Of a stretch of 13,444 bases of DNA, positions 6,871 through 13,444 are shown one piece after another. The stretch comes from Bacteroidales bacterium. Its GTDB lineage: Bacteria; Bacteroidota; Bacteroidia; Bacteroidales; VadinHA17. A program made the translations under genes and the position numbers. Positions within the stretch are counted from its first letter, which is position 1. Every line of letters starts with the position of its first letter. Under the pieces are notes generated by a model that saw nothing but the letters and a program-made list of their open reading frames with translations, was not told the DNA's origin and did no database searches. The DNA lies in NCBI GenBank assembly GCA_015486475.1, contig WFRO01000490.1:1-13444 (forward strand), written 5' to 3'.

Positions 6871-7404
6871 ATGAACATACTTGATATCATTTTAGGTATT
6901 TTTTTATTGTGGGGCCTGATAAAAGGCTTCAGGAACGGTCTGGTCATCGAGCTGGCCGCCCTGGCCGCCCTGGTCCTGGGGCTGTATGGCGCGCTCCGTT
7001 TTTCCTATTATACTTCCGCCCTGCTGACGCAGCATTTTGACCTGCAGGGCAATGCACTGTACATTACCTCTTTTGTCATCACCTTCATCATCATTGTCAT
7101 CGCGGTACACCTGCTGGCCCGCCTGCTGGACAAGCTGGTCAAAGCCGTGGCGCTGGGTTTTATCAACCGTTTTATGGGGATGCTTTTCGGCCTCATCAAA
7201 GTGGCATTTGTCCTGAGCATTCTCCTGGTGCCTGTTAATGCGCTGAACCGCAATTCCCATTTCATCCCGGACAAAACGATCCGCTCGTCGGCACTGTGGC
7301 AACCGCTGTCCCGTTTTGCACCTGATCTTTTCTCGTTCTTTCATTTTGACATCACCACGCCCCTGCACCCCCAATCCCGGAAAAACGAGCCTGTGACCCT
7401 GTAA
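6871..7404 (+). CDS. CvpA-family inner-membrane protein
   Basis: 177 residues, starting MNILDIILGIFLLWGLIKGF, the characteristic CvpA opening with a hydrophobic helix followed by a K/R-G-F/R-G turn (KGFRNG). There are about four membrane helices: roughly 4-17, 24-45, 63-86 and 100-124. The segment RLLDKLVKAVALGFINRFMGMLFGLIK between helices three and four also fits the family (LDKLVK..GFINR..G, G..K). The C-terminal 45 residues are polar and lack membrane segments. CvpA was named for colicin V production in E. coli and relatives contribute to envelope integrity; the biochemical activity is unknown. It is the first gene of the rightward block; tyrS follows after 40 nt and has its own promoter overlapping this gene's 3' end. 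Confidence 0.85.
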   Translation: MNILDIILGIFLLWGLIKGFRNGLVIELAALAALVLGLYGALRFSYYTSALLTQHFDLQGNALYITSFVITFIIIVIAVHLLARLLDKLVKAVALGFINRFMGMLFGLIKVAFVLSILLVPVNALNRNSHFIPDKTIRSSALWQPLSRFAPDLFSFFHFDITTPLHPQSRKNEPVTL

Positions 7405-7419
7405 AGAAGGACAAATTCT

Positions 7420-7427
7420 TATCTTTG
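7420..7427 (+). promoter_or_regulatory. -7 promoter element of tyrS
   Basis: TATCTTTG is an exact TAnnTTTG match, 17 nt before the tyrS ATG, and is identical to the tRNA-Arg element. The -33 position falls in the end of the preceding gene and shows no clear TTTG. The leader would be about 11 nt, leaving no room for a T-box or other tyrosine-sensing leader. Confidence 0.6.
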
Positions 7428-7444
7428 CGGCAAATCTGTGTACC

Positions 7445-8740
7445 ATGAATTTTGTTGAAGAGTTACGCTGGCGGGGGATGATCCATGATATCATGCCCGG
7501 TACGGAAGAGCAGCTGAAGAAAGAGATGACCACCGGATACATCGGCTTTGATCCCACGGCCGACTCCCTGCATATCGGCAACCTGGTAGGGATCATGCTC
7601 CTGAAGCATTTTCAGCTGAAAGGCCACCGGCCCGTAGTGCTCATCGGCGGAGCCACCGGGATGATCGGCGATCCTTCCGGCAAGTCGCAGGAACGCAACC
7701 TGCTCGACGAAAAGACCCTGCGACACAACCAGGAAGCCATCAAACAACAGCTCACCAGATTCCTGGACTTCGACGCCGGCAAAGCCAACGATGCTGTGCT
7801 GGTCAATAACTACGACTGGATGAAGGATTACACTTTCCTGGAATTCATCCGGGATATAGGCAAACATATCACGGTCAATTATATGATGGCCAAGGAGTCG
7901 GTAAAGAAACGCCTGGATCCTGCCAACAAGAGCGGGATGTCCTTCACCGAGTTCTCTTACCAGCTGGTACAGGGCACCGATTTCCTCCATCTGTACGAGA
8001 CCCTCGGCTGCAAGTTGCAGATGGGAGGATCTGACCAGTGGGGCAATATCGTCACGGGCACCGAGCTGATCCGCCGTAAGCTGGGCGGCGAGGCGTATGC
8101 CCTTACCTCCCCTCTCATCACCAAAGCCGATGGCGGTAAGTTCGGCAAGACCGAATCGGGCAATGTCTGGCTTGATCCCAAACGAACGTCTCCTTACAAA
8201 TTTTACCAGTACTGGCTGAACGTCTCCGACGAGGATGCCGAAAAATTCATCCGGATCTTCACCCTCCTTTCGAAAGAAGAGATCGAAGATCTGATCCGCG
8301 TGCACCGCACGGCCCCCCATGCCCGTGTCCTGCAAAAAAGGCTCGCCTCAGAGGTCACCACGCTGGTCCATGGGCCGGAAGCTCTTGCCGGGGCGGAAGA
8401 GGTCTCCCGGATCCTGTTCGGAAAAGGGACCACAGAGACACTGAAGAATATGGACGAAGCCACCTTCCTGGACGTTTTTTCCGGGGTGCCGGTGTATGAG
8501 ATCGACCGTTCCGTCCTGGCCGGGGAGATCCCCGCCAGTGAGTTGCTCACAGACACCACGGGCATCTTCCCCTCCAAAGGAGAACTGCGGCGCCTTGTCA
8601 AAGGCGGGGGGCTGAGCATCAACAAAAACAAGGTTAACGATCCCGAAATGAAAGTTTCGGAGCAGCACCTCATCAACGGGAAGTACATACTGGTCCAGAA
8701 AGGAAAAAAGAACTACTACTTAATAAAACTGAAAAACTGA
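7445..8740 (+). CDS. tyrS: Tyrosyl-tRNA synthetase (TyrRS)
   Basis: 431 residues, the usual bacterial TyrRS length. It activates tyrosine with ATP and charges tRNA-Tyr in the cytoplasm. The Rossmann catalytic domain carries YIGFDPTADSLHIGN, with the HIGH-type signature HIGN at 43-46; GGATGMIGDPSGK at 68-80; QLVQGTDFLHLY at 174-184; GGSDQWGNI at 194-202; and the KMSKS-type loop KFGKT at 232-236. The last 70 residues form an S4-like RNA-binding domain (FPSKGELRRLVKGGGLSIN). All signatures are intact. The ATG at 7445 fits the promoter and the normal N-terminus. It is followed after 27 nt by the Wzz-like gene, with no obvious terminator or promoter in between, so read-through into the polysaccharide genes is likely. 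Confidence 0.97.
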   Translation: MNFVEELRWRGMIHDIMPGTEEQLKKEMTTGYIGFDPTADSLHIGNLVGIMLLKHFQLKGHRPVVLIGGATGMIGDPSGKSQERNLLDEKTLRHNQEAIKQQLTRFLDFDAGKANDAVLVNNYDWMKDYTFLEFIRDIGKHITVNYMMAKESVKKRLDPANKSGMSFTEFSYQLVQGTDFLHLYETLGCKLQMGGSDQWGNIVTGTELIRRKLGGEAYALTSPLITKADGGKFGKTESGNVWLDPKRTSPYKFYQYWLNVSDEDAEKFIRIFTLLSKEEIEDLIRVHRTAPHARVLQKRLASEVTTLVHGPEALAGAEEVSRILFGKGTTETLKNMDEATFLDVFSGVPVYEIDRSVLAGEIPASELLTDTTGIFPSKGELRRLVKGGGLSINKNKVNDPEMKVSEQHLINGKYILVQKGKKNYYLIKLKN

Positions 8741-8767
8741 CGTTATTTCTACTGACACTCCATCCTA

Positions 8768-9787
8768 ATGATCATGAAACAGGAAACATCCTCCTACGAA
8801 AGCTTTGATTTTTTCTTTTTTTTGTGGAAATACCGCCGGCCGGTGATCATCGTTACGGTGGTTGGCATCATCCTCTCGGTAGTGGTATCCCTGCTCATCA
8901 AGCCCCGTTTTGCGGCCGAGGTGGTCCTCTACCCTACCGCCTCTTCTTCCGTGTCCAAGACCCTGATCTCCACACAATGGACCGGCAACAAGGATATCCT
9001 TTCCTTCGGTGAGGAGGAAGAGACCGAGCGCCTGCTGCAGATCCTGCAGTCGGACAAGATCCGCAACAAGCTGGTGCAGCAATTCGATCTTTACAACCAT
9101 TATGAGATCAAACCCGACGCCAGATACCGGAAGACCCTCCTGAACGAGAAACTAAAAAGGAATGTCCGCTTCCGTAAAACAGAATATATGGCGGTTAAGA
9201 TCCGGGTGATGGATACCGATCCGGTGATCGCGGCCGATATGGCCAATACGATCGCCTCCCTGCTCGATTCCACCATCGCGCACCTGCAAAGGGACAAGGC
9301 CCGCAAGGCCTTTTACCTCGTTCAGGACGAGTATTTTTCCTTGCAGAAAGAGGTTGAACAGATCAGGGACTCTCTCCTCATTCTGGGCCAGCTGGGCCTC
9401 TATGACCTGTCAGCACAAAGTATGGGTCTTAGTGAAGCTTATGCCGAAGCGGTCCGCCGGAATGACCAGGTGGCCATGAAAAAGATGGAAAAACAGATGA
9501 AAGTGCTGGGGGAATACGGGGCCGGATACAGTACCCTCACGGAACAGCTTTCCTTTTCTGTGGAACGGCTCAGCCACCTGCGCATCAAATACTCCGAAGC
9601 GCGGCTGGATGCCGAGCAGGACCTGCCCAATGTGTACATCATCAACACCGCCGAGGTGCCTGATAAAAAAGCAGCACCGAAACGTTCCCTGATCGTGATG
9701 GCCGGCACCCTCTCGGCCTTTCTCTTCGCAGTGATCCTGCTGATGATCCTGGAAGCTTTCAGAAGAAGAACGGAGAAAAACGGATGA
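8768..9787 (+). CDS. Wzz-like polysaccharide chain-length determinant
   Basis: 339 residues with the classic polysaccharide co-polymerase layout. A short cytoplasmic N-terminus (rich in Phe: FDFFFFLWKYRRP) leads into membrane helix one at about 25-44, then the post-helix segment KPRFAAEVVLYPTA seen in Wzz proteins. A periplasmic region of about 260 residues with long helical, charged stretches (about 190-285) follows. The Pro-containing AEVPDKKAAPKRS then leads into membrane helix two at about 308-329 and a short basic tail. There is no C-terminal tyrosine-kinase domain, so it is the short Wzz form. It probably sets the length of a surface glycan, with the ligase/polymerase-like protein encoded 1 nt downstream as partner. 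The ATG at 8768 is used; a second in-frame ATG lies at 8774. Confidence 0.85.
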   Translation: MIMKQETSSYESFDFFFFLWKYRRPVIIVTVVGIILSVVVSLLIKPRFAAEVVLYPTASSSVSKTLISTQWTGNKDILSFGEEEETERLLQILQSDKIRNKLVQQFDLYNHYEIKPDARYRKTLLNEKLKRNVRFRKTEYMAVKIRVMDTDPVIAADMANTIASLLDSTIAHLQRDKARKAFYLVQDEYFSLQKEVEQIRDSLLILGQLGLYDLSAQSMGLSEAYAEAVRRNDQVAMKKMEKQMKVLGEYGAGYSTLTEQLSFSVERLSHLRIKYSEARLDAEQDLPNVYIINTAEVPDKKAAPKRSLIVMAGTLSAFLFAVILLMILEAFRRRTEKNG

Positions 9788-9788
9788 C

Positions 9789-11237
9789 GTGACCCTGACA
9801 GCAGCCGATATCAGACGCTTCTATCTCTTCTCCCTTTTTTTCCTCCTGCTCGAGGGGGTGATGGTCTATAAAGAGCTCTGGCCCGCCTTCCTCCTGCCCG
9901 TCGCATTGGCCTTTTTTTTCCTGGCCTTTTACCGGCTGGATTATTTCTATTTCAGCATGGTTTTTTTCACCCCTCTCTCTGTACCCTTGCTGGAGTTTTT
10001 CCCTGAACTCTCTTTCAACCTCTCCATTCCTTCCGAACTGTTCGTCCTGCTGATCCTTTTTGTCCTGCTGTACCGTTATCTGACAGGCAGGGGCGTGGAC
10101 CGCACTTTCCTTTTTCACCCGCTCACCCTCGCGATCCTTCTTTATCTCTCCTGGATGCTGATCACGGCTGTCACCAGTACGCTGCCCCTGGTCTCCCTGA
10201 AATATTTCCTGTCCCATCTCTGGTTCATTGCTGCCGCCTACTTCCTGGCTTACGAACTTTTCCGGAGACAGGATAATATGATACGTTTTCTGTGGGCCTA
10301 TATGATCCCGTTGATGCTGGTCATATTTTACACCCTTTTCAACCAGGCCCACACCGGCCTGGTCAACCAGAAGGCAGCCCACTCAGCCATGACCCCTTTT
10401 TACAACGACCACACCTCCTACGGAGCCATCCTGGCGCTTTTCATCCCCATACTGACAGGATTCCTCTTTATGGACAGAAGATCCCGCAGAGCGCCTTTTA
10501 TTGTTGTGGCAGGCATGCTGGCCCTGTTCCTTTTTTCTTTTGTTTTCAGCTACAGCCGGGCGGCCTGGCTGAGCCTGGTGCTGGCAGCCGGCATTGCCCT
10601 GCTGATACGGCTGCGCATCCGTTTCAGGACCATCGCTCTCTTCACGGTCATCCTGGCCGGTTTGCTGTTTTCTTTCTGGACCACCATCTGGCTGAAACTG
10701 GAAGAGAACAAGCAACAGTCCTCCACCAGTTTTGCGCAACATATCAGCTCGATGACCAATGTACGCAGCGATGCTTCCAACCTGGAACGTATCAACCGCT
10801 GGAAATGTGCCCTGCGCATGTACAGTGAGAAGCCGGTGCTGGGATGGGGCCCCGGAACCTATATGTTCAATTACGCCCCTTTCCAGGCTTCTTATGACCG
10901 GACGATCATCAGCACCGATTTCGGGGATATGGGCAATGCACACAGCGAATACCTCGGACCGCTCTCGGAGAGTGGCCTCCCGGGGATGATCACGGTGATC
11001 ATCGTATTCTTTCTGGCTTTTTATACAGGTGTCCGGGTTTATCAGAGAGCTTCCCGGCCCCGCGACAGGACCCTTATGCTGGCGATCCTGACAGGGCTCT
11101 CCTCCTATTTCATCCACGGTTTGATGAACAACTTCCTCGACAGGGACAAAGCGGCCATACCCATCTGGGGATTCTTCGCCATCATTGTGACGATGGATCT
11201 CTATTACAAAAATCAAAAGGAAGCAGCGGAAAAGTAG
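9789..11237 (+). CDS. O-antigen ligase/polymerase-like membrane protein (Wzy_C/WaaL type)
   Basis: 482 residues with about ten to twelve membrane helices. The start is GTG at 9789, one base after the Wzz-like stop; no nearby in-frame ATG precedes residue 25, so translation is probably coupled. A GGAG at 9772-9775 may assist. The Wzy_C region shows SYSRAAW (254-260), typical of the helix before the large loop. A periplasmic loop at about 300-398 follows, with RINRWKCALRMYSEKPVLGWGPGTY and the motif NAHSEYLGPLSESGLPG, whose His385 matches the conserved loop His of ligases. Such proteins transfer or polymerise undecaprenyl-linked glycans at the periplasmic face. Ligase and polymerase cannot be separated by sequence alone. 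Its stop lies 3 nt from the convergent phosphatase stop. Confidence 0.85.
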   Translation: MTLTAADIRRFYLFSLFFLLLEGVMVYKELWPAFLLPVALAFFFLAFYRLDYFYFSMVFFTPLSVPLLEFFPELSFNLSIPSELFVLLILFVLLYRYLTGRGVDRTFLFHPLTLAILLYLSWMLITAVTSTLPLVSLKYFLSHLWFIAAAYFLAYELFRRQDNMIRFLWAYMIPLMLVIFYTLFNQAHTGLVNQKAAHSAMTPFYNDHTSYGAILALFIPILTGFLFMDRRSRRAPFIVVAGMLALFLFSFVFSYSRAAWLSLVLAAGIALLIRLRIRFRTIALFTVILAGLLFSFWTTIWLKLEENKQQSSTSFAQHISSMTNVRSDASNLERINRWKCALRMYSEKPVLGWGPGTYMFNYAPFQASYDRTIISTDFGDMGNAHSEYLGPLSESGLPGMITVIIVFFLAFYTGVRVYQRASRPRDRTLMLAILTGLSSYFIHGLMNNFLDRDKAAIPIWGFFAIIVTMDLYYKNQKEAAEK

Positions 11238-11240
11238 CGT

Positions 11241-12467
11241 TCAGAAGATCTCCACCCCCAGTATGGAGACATCGTCAAAACAACGCGGGTTATCAGGTGT
11301 GATCTTCTCCTCTTTGATCAGGTCCAGGATGTTTTTCCCGATACTCTCATGGTTGCGTATGTTCTTTTCTATGGGAGCCGTACCTATCTCTTTCCCGTCA
11401 TCATCCGGCAGCTCAGAGAGTCCGTCGGTATAGCAGATGATCTTGGTCCGCTGATCGATCACCAGGGATTCCTTGGTCACCGAAGGCATTTCGTCCAGCA
11501 TACCCACGCCCACGGTGTTACTGTTGAGCAGCTGGATCCTGTCATCCTTCGTCTGATAGACCACGGGCGGATTATGAGCAGCATTAATATATTCCATCAG
11601 ACGGGTCTCACAGTTGTATTTGGCAATAAAAAGGGTGATGAATTTTTCGCCGTTGGCGCTTTCCACGACCCTTTTGTTCAGTTCTTTCACCAACTCCTCC
11701 ATGGGGATCTCGTAAGTGTACAACGCCCGCAGATTGGCCTGGAAATTGGCCATCAGCAAAGCTGCCGAGATCCCTTTCCCCGACACATCGGCGATACAGA
11801 ACCCCCACGTATTGTGGCTCAGGCGGATACAATCGTAATAGTCCCCGCCTATGGAGTAGTGGGGCTGATAGAATCCTTTCACGCTAATACACTCGGTAGT
11901 GGGCAGGATCTCATTGTGGGGGATCAGCAATGACTGCATTTTCCGGGCCAGCTCCAGCTCCTTTTTCATCCTTTCCTGTTCCAGACTTTCCTGGAAAAGG
12001 CGGATGTTCTCAATAGCGACCAGCACGATATTGGTAAGCGTCTGTATAAACGTCAGATGCTTTACCACAGGGCTCATCCCTTCCCCTTCTTCCAGATCCC
12101 CTATCAGGACATACGCCAGGGGCTGGTTATTGTGATAGACCGGAATGACGATATCAAATCCTTTAACGGAATTATTGTTTGAGACCGCCACGAAGGATAT
12201 CTCCTTGACCGGCAGCAGGACCTCCTCCACATCCACCTTGTCGGTATCCTCCGCATCACAGCCCGAGCGGAATATACAGTGCCATCCGGTGTTCTTTTTG
12301 TATATGGCGATCTTCCCGATGTTCAGATCCCTTACCAGGATCTTCTCCGTCAGGGAGAGCAACTCCTCCGGAGAGCTGTTGTTATTAATGGCCTGTGTGA
12401 TCTCAAGGAGGGCGTTCAGCTTGAACCTTGAGTCCTGCAGGCGGCGGAGGGATGAATTGGAAGTCAT
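11241..12467 (-). CDS. GAF plus SpoIIE/PP2C serine phosphatase (RsbU-like)
   Basis: 408 residues from the ATG at 12467 (a GTG immediately before it is the alternative). Residues about 15-155 form a GAF-type sensor domain. A charged helical linker follows at about 155-185 (QESLEQERMKKELELARKMQ, then SLLIP), as is usual before SpoIIE domains. The PP2C-like domain holds the metal-binding residues: GGDYYD at 207-212, DVSGKG at 227-232, AAHNPP at 296-301, YTDG at 346-349 and FDDVS at 397-401, all intact. RsbU-type enzymes dephosphorylate a Ser on an anti-sigma antagonist to release a regulator; no such antagonist or kinase is in the window. It begins 5 nt after the efp stop, so the two share an operon. 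The signal sensed by GAF is unknown. No membrane segments, so cytoplasmic. Confidence 0.93.
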   Translation of the reverse strand: MTSNSSLRRLQDSRFKLNALLEITQAINNNSSPEELLSLTEKILVRDLNIGKIAIYKKNTGWHCIFRSGCDAEDTDKVDVEEVLLPVKEISFVAVSNNNSVKGFDIVIPVYHNNQPLAYVLIGDLEEGEGMSPVVKHLTFIQTLTNIVLVAIENIRLFQESLEQERMKKELELARKMQSLLIPHNEILPTTECISVKGFYQPHYSIGGDYYDCIRLSHNTWGFCIADVSGKGISAALLMANFQANLRALYTYEIPMEELVKELNKRVVESANGEKFITLFIAKYNCETRLMEYINAAHNPPVVYQTKDDRIQLLNSNTVGVGMLDEMPSVTKESLVIDQRTKIICYTDGLSELPDDDGKEIGTAPIEKNIRNHESIGKNILDLIKEEKITPDNPRCFDDVSILGVEIF

Positions 12468-12472
12468 CACAT

Positions 12473-13042
12473 TCAGTCTTTAGCCCGTTCGCCGTAGGAG
12501 CGGGTACGGGTGTCCACACGTATCTTCTCTCCCTGGTTGATAAAGAGCGGCACATTGATCGTGGCGCCGGTCTCCAGCTCGGCAGGCTTGGTGGCCGTTG
12601 TGGAGGCGGTATCCCCTTTGACCCCCGGCTCGGTATAGGTCACTTCCAGCTCAACATAAGGAGGCAGCTCCACCGACAGCGGGGTCTCGGTCTCGGCATG
12701 GAAAACAATGTCCACATCCTGCCCTTCCTTCAGGAGGTCGGCCGAAGGGATCAGTTTCTCCTCTATGGGTACCTGCTCGAAGGTCTCACGGTGCATGAAA
12801 TGGTATCCCATATCATCCTTGTATAAAAACTGATAAGGCCTTCTCTCGATACGGGCAACCGTCACTTTATGCCCGGCGGAGAAAGTATTGTCGATCACCC
12901 TGCCGGTGGTAAGGCTTTTGAGCTTGGTCCGTACAAAGGCGGGGCCTTTGCCGGGCTTAACATGCTGAAACTGAACAATGGTATATAAGTCGTTGTTGAA
13001 CTCAATACACAGTCCGTTCCGGAAATCTGCAGTTGTTGCCAT
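12473..13042 (-). CDS. efp: Elongation factor P
   Basis: 189 residues from the ATG at 13042. Upstream codons in the same frame (to 13123) run through the promoter and are not coding. EF-P rescues ribosomes stalled at consecutive prolines. The N-terminal KOW-like domain shows MATTADFRNGLCIEF and the loop VKPGKGPAF, with Lys32 at the tip where EF-P is often post-translationally modified. The middle and C-terminal OB domains include RPYQFLYKDDMGYHFMH and VPLFINQGEKIRVDTRT. The conserved PGKG context is of the Lys type. No modification gene (epmA/epmB) is in the window. The gene has its own promoter and is followed closely by the SpoIIE-type phosphatase. Confidence 0.97.
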   Translation of the reverse strand: MATTADFRNGLCIEFNNDLYTIVQFQHVKPGKGPAFVRTKLKSLTTGRVIDNTFSAGHKVTVARIERRPYQFLYKDDMGYHFMHRETFEQVPIEEKLIPSADLLKEGQDVDIVFHAETETPLSVELPPYVELEVTYTEPGVKGDTASTTATKPAELETGATINVPLFINQGEKIRVDTRTRSYGERAKD

Positions 13043-13066
13043 ACAATTATTCCCTTTTGATTTATG

Positions 13067-13097
13067 CAAAAATAACCCAAATACCGGAATTCCCCAA
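13067..13097 (-). promoter_or_regulatory. Promoter of efp (and probably the phosphatase)
   Basis: The minus strand has TTG (13097 down to 13095), a 20-nt spacer, then an exact -7 element TATTTTTG (13074 down to 13067). This is the best -33/-7 match in the window. It gives a leader of about 18 nt before the efp ATG. Confidence 0.62.
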
Positions 13098-13118
13098 CCC
13101 CCTTGACCATTTGGGGGG
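13098..13118 (-). terminator. Possible weak hairpin after the DUF3108 gene
   Basis: On the minus strand a run of C's and a run of G's (GGGGG and CCCCC on the plus strand at 13113-13118 and 13098-13102) can form a 5-bp GC stem with a 10-nt loop, just after the DUF3108 stop at 13127. There is no U-run, and the site abuts the efp promoter, so it may be only a chance inverted repeat. Confidence 0.25.
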
Positions 13119-13126
13119 CACATCCG

Positions 13127-13444
13127 TCATTTTTTCCGGACGATGGCCTCGAAAGGATATTTCAATCCTTCATATTCCTGGAGAAAGATCTTGAAGGAAC
13201 CTACTTTCAGGGTGATCAGTACCTTGACCGGCAGGAAATTGCGGTCGTCGGTAAGCCACATGGACATATCATTCTCGGAAGCAAAGGCCCTGCCCACCTC
13301 TGTGACCGGCCCGAAGCGCAGACAACGGATCCTGTTCCGGCCTACCTTGATCGTTTCGCGGCCCAGGTAACGGATCTTCATCGGGAAGAGCTCGTCGGTA
13401 AAATAGGTCTGGATCACCATAACTTCCCGGTCCTTAAAAGGATA
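13127..13444 (-). CDS. DUF3108 family protein, C-terminal part (gene enters from right edge)
   Basis: The leftward frame is open to the right edge; translation continues upstream of the internal Met at 13420 (YPFKDREVMVIQTYF), so about 106 C-terminal residues are seen and the start lies outside. The pattern YPFKDREVMVIQTYFTDELF, RYLGRETI, then the segment RIRCLRFGPV followed by DMSMWLTDDRNFLPVKVLITLKVGSFKIFLQEYEGLKYPF fits DUF3108, a beta-rich exported family common in Bacteroidota and Proteobacteria. The key end motif, W(L/F)TDD.N..P(V/I)......GS....L..Y.G, is clear. Role not established; relatives are predicted periplasmic. It is in the same direction as efp but separated by 84 nt containing the efp promoter. 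Confidence 0.85.
   Translation of the reverse strand, partial: YPFKDREVMVIQTYFTDELFPMKIRYLGRETIKVGRNRIRCLRFGPVTEVGRAFASENDMSMWLTDDRNFLPVKVLITLKVGSFKIFLQEYEGLKYPFEAIVRKK

Noticed and set aside
7463..8335. A 290-codon leftward frame inside tyrS
   Set aside because: TyrRS signatures are intact on the plus strand across this span; the antisense frame has no domain or promoter.
9759..11216. Long leftward frames (9759-10382 and 10383-11216) under the ligase-like gene
   Set aside because: They arise from strong codon bias; the plus-strand product has a coherent multi-helix membrane layout and the Wzy_C motif.
13043..13123. N-terminal extension of EF-P to 13123
   Set aside because: It runs through the -33/-7 promoter and does not match the conserved EF-P N-terminus, which begins at the ATG at 13042.

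Overview
This is bacterial chromosomal DNA, most likely from the Bacteroidota. Three things point there. Several genes are preceded by the Bacteroidota -7 promoter element TAnnTTTG, with exact copies before tRNA-Arg, tyrS, efp, the AbrB-type gene and the sensor kinase. Shine-Dalgarno sequences are mostly missing. The protein set (OmpA-like or porin-like small barrel, LytS-type kinase, SpoIIE phosphatase downstream of efp, CvpA, DUF3108) is also typical. No rRNA, CRISPR array, insertion sequence or phage gene was seen, so this looks like ordinary core and envelope gene territory rather than a mobile island. No stretch longer than 300 bases lacks a gene; the longest gaps are about 263 nt (5432-5694) and 225 nt (6646-6870).

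Left part (1-3322): a secreted caspase-like protease, cut off by the window edge, is transcribed leftward. It diverges from a small exported beta-barrel-like protein. Next come a tRNA-Arg(CCT) whose 5' end carries a 16-bp tandem duplication, and a PflX-type radical SAM protein. Centre (3329-6645): a membrane LytS-type histidine kinase with an extracytoplasmic domain rich in Asp/Gly calcium-loop-like repeats, a secreted protein of unknown function, and a tiny AbrB/SpoVT-fold DNA-binding protein. In the leader of the AbrB-type gene lie three back-to-back 12-bp palindromes that look like an operator array.

Right part (6871-13444): a rightward run of CvpA-family membrane protein, tyrosyl-tRNA synthetase, a Wzz-like chain-length determinant and an O-antigen ligase/polymerase-like membrane protein. 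The last three are tightly spaced and probably co-transcribed. Converging on them is a leftward set: the 3' part of a DUF3108 gene, elongation factor P with its own promoter, and, 5 nt after efp, a GAF plus SpoIIE/PP2C phosphatase.

The window mixes translation genes (tRNA-Arg, tyrS, efp), envelope and surface-polysaccharide genes (Wzz-like, ligase-like, barrel, DUF3108) and signalling genes (kinase, phosphatase, AbrB). I did not find a clear multi-gene novel system. The most unusual structures are the tandem palindrome array at the AbrB-type gene, the duplicated tRNA 5' end, and the kinase's repeat-bearing sensor domain.
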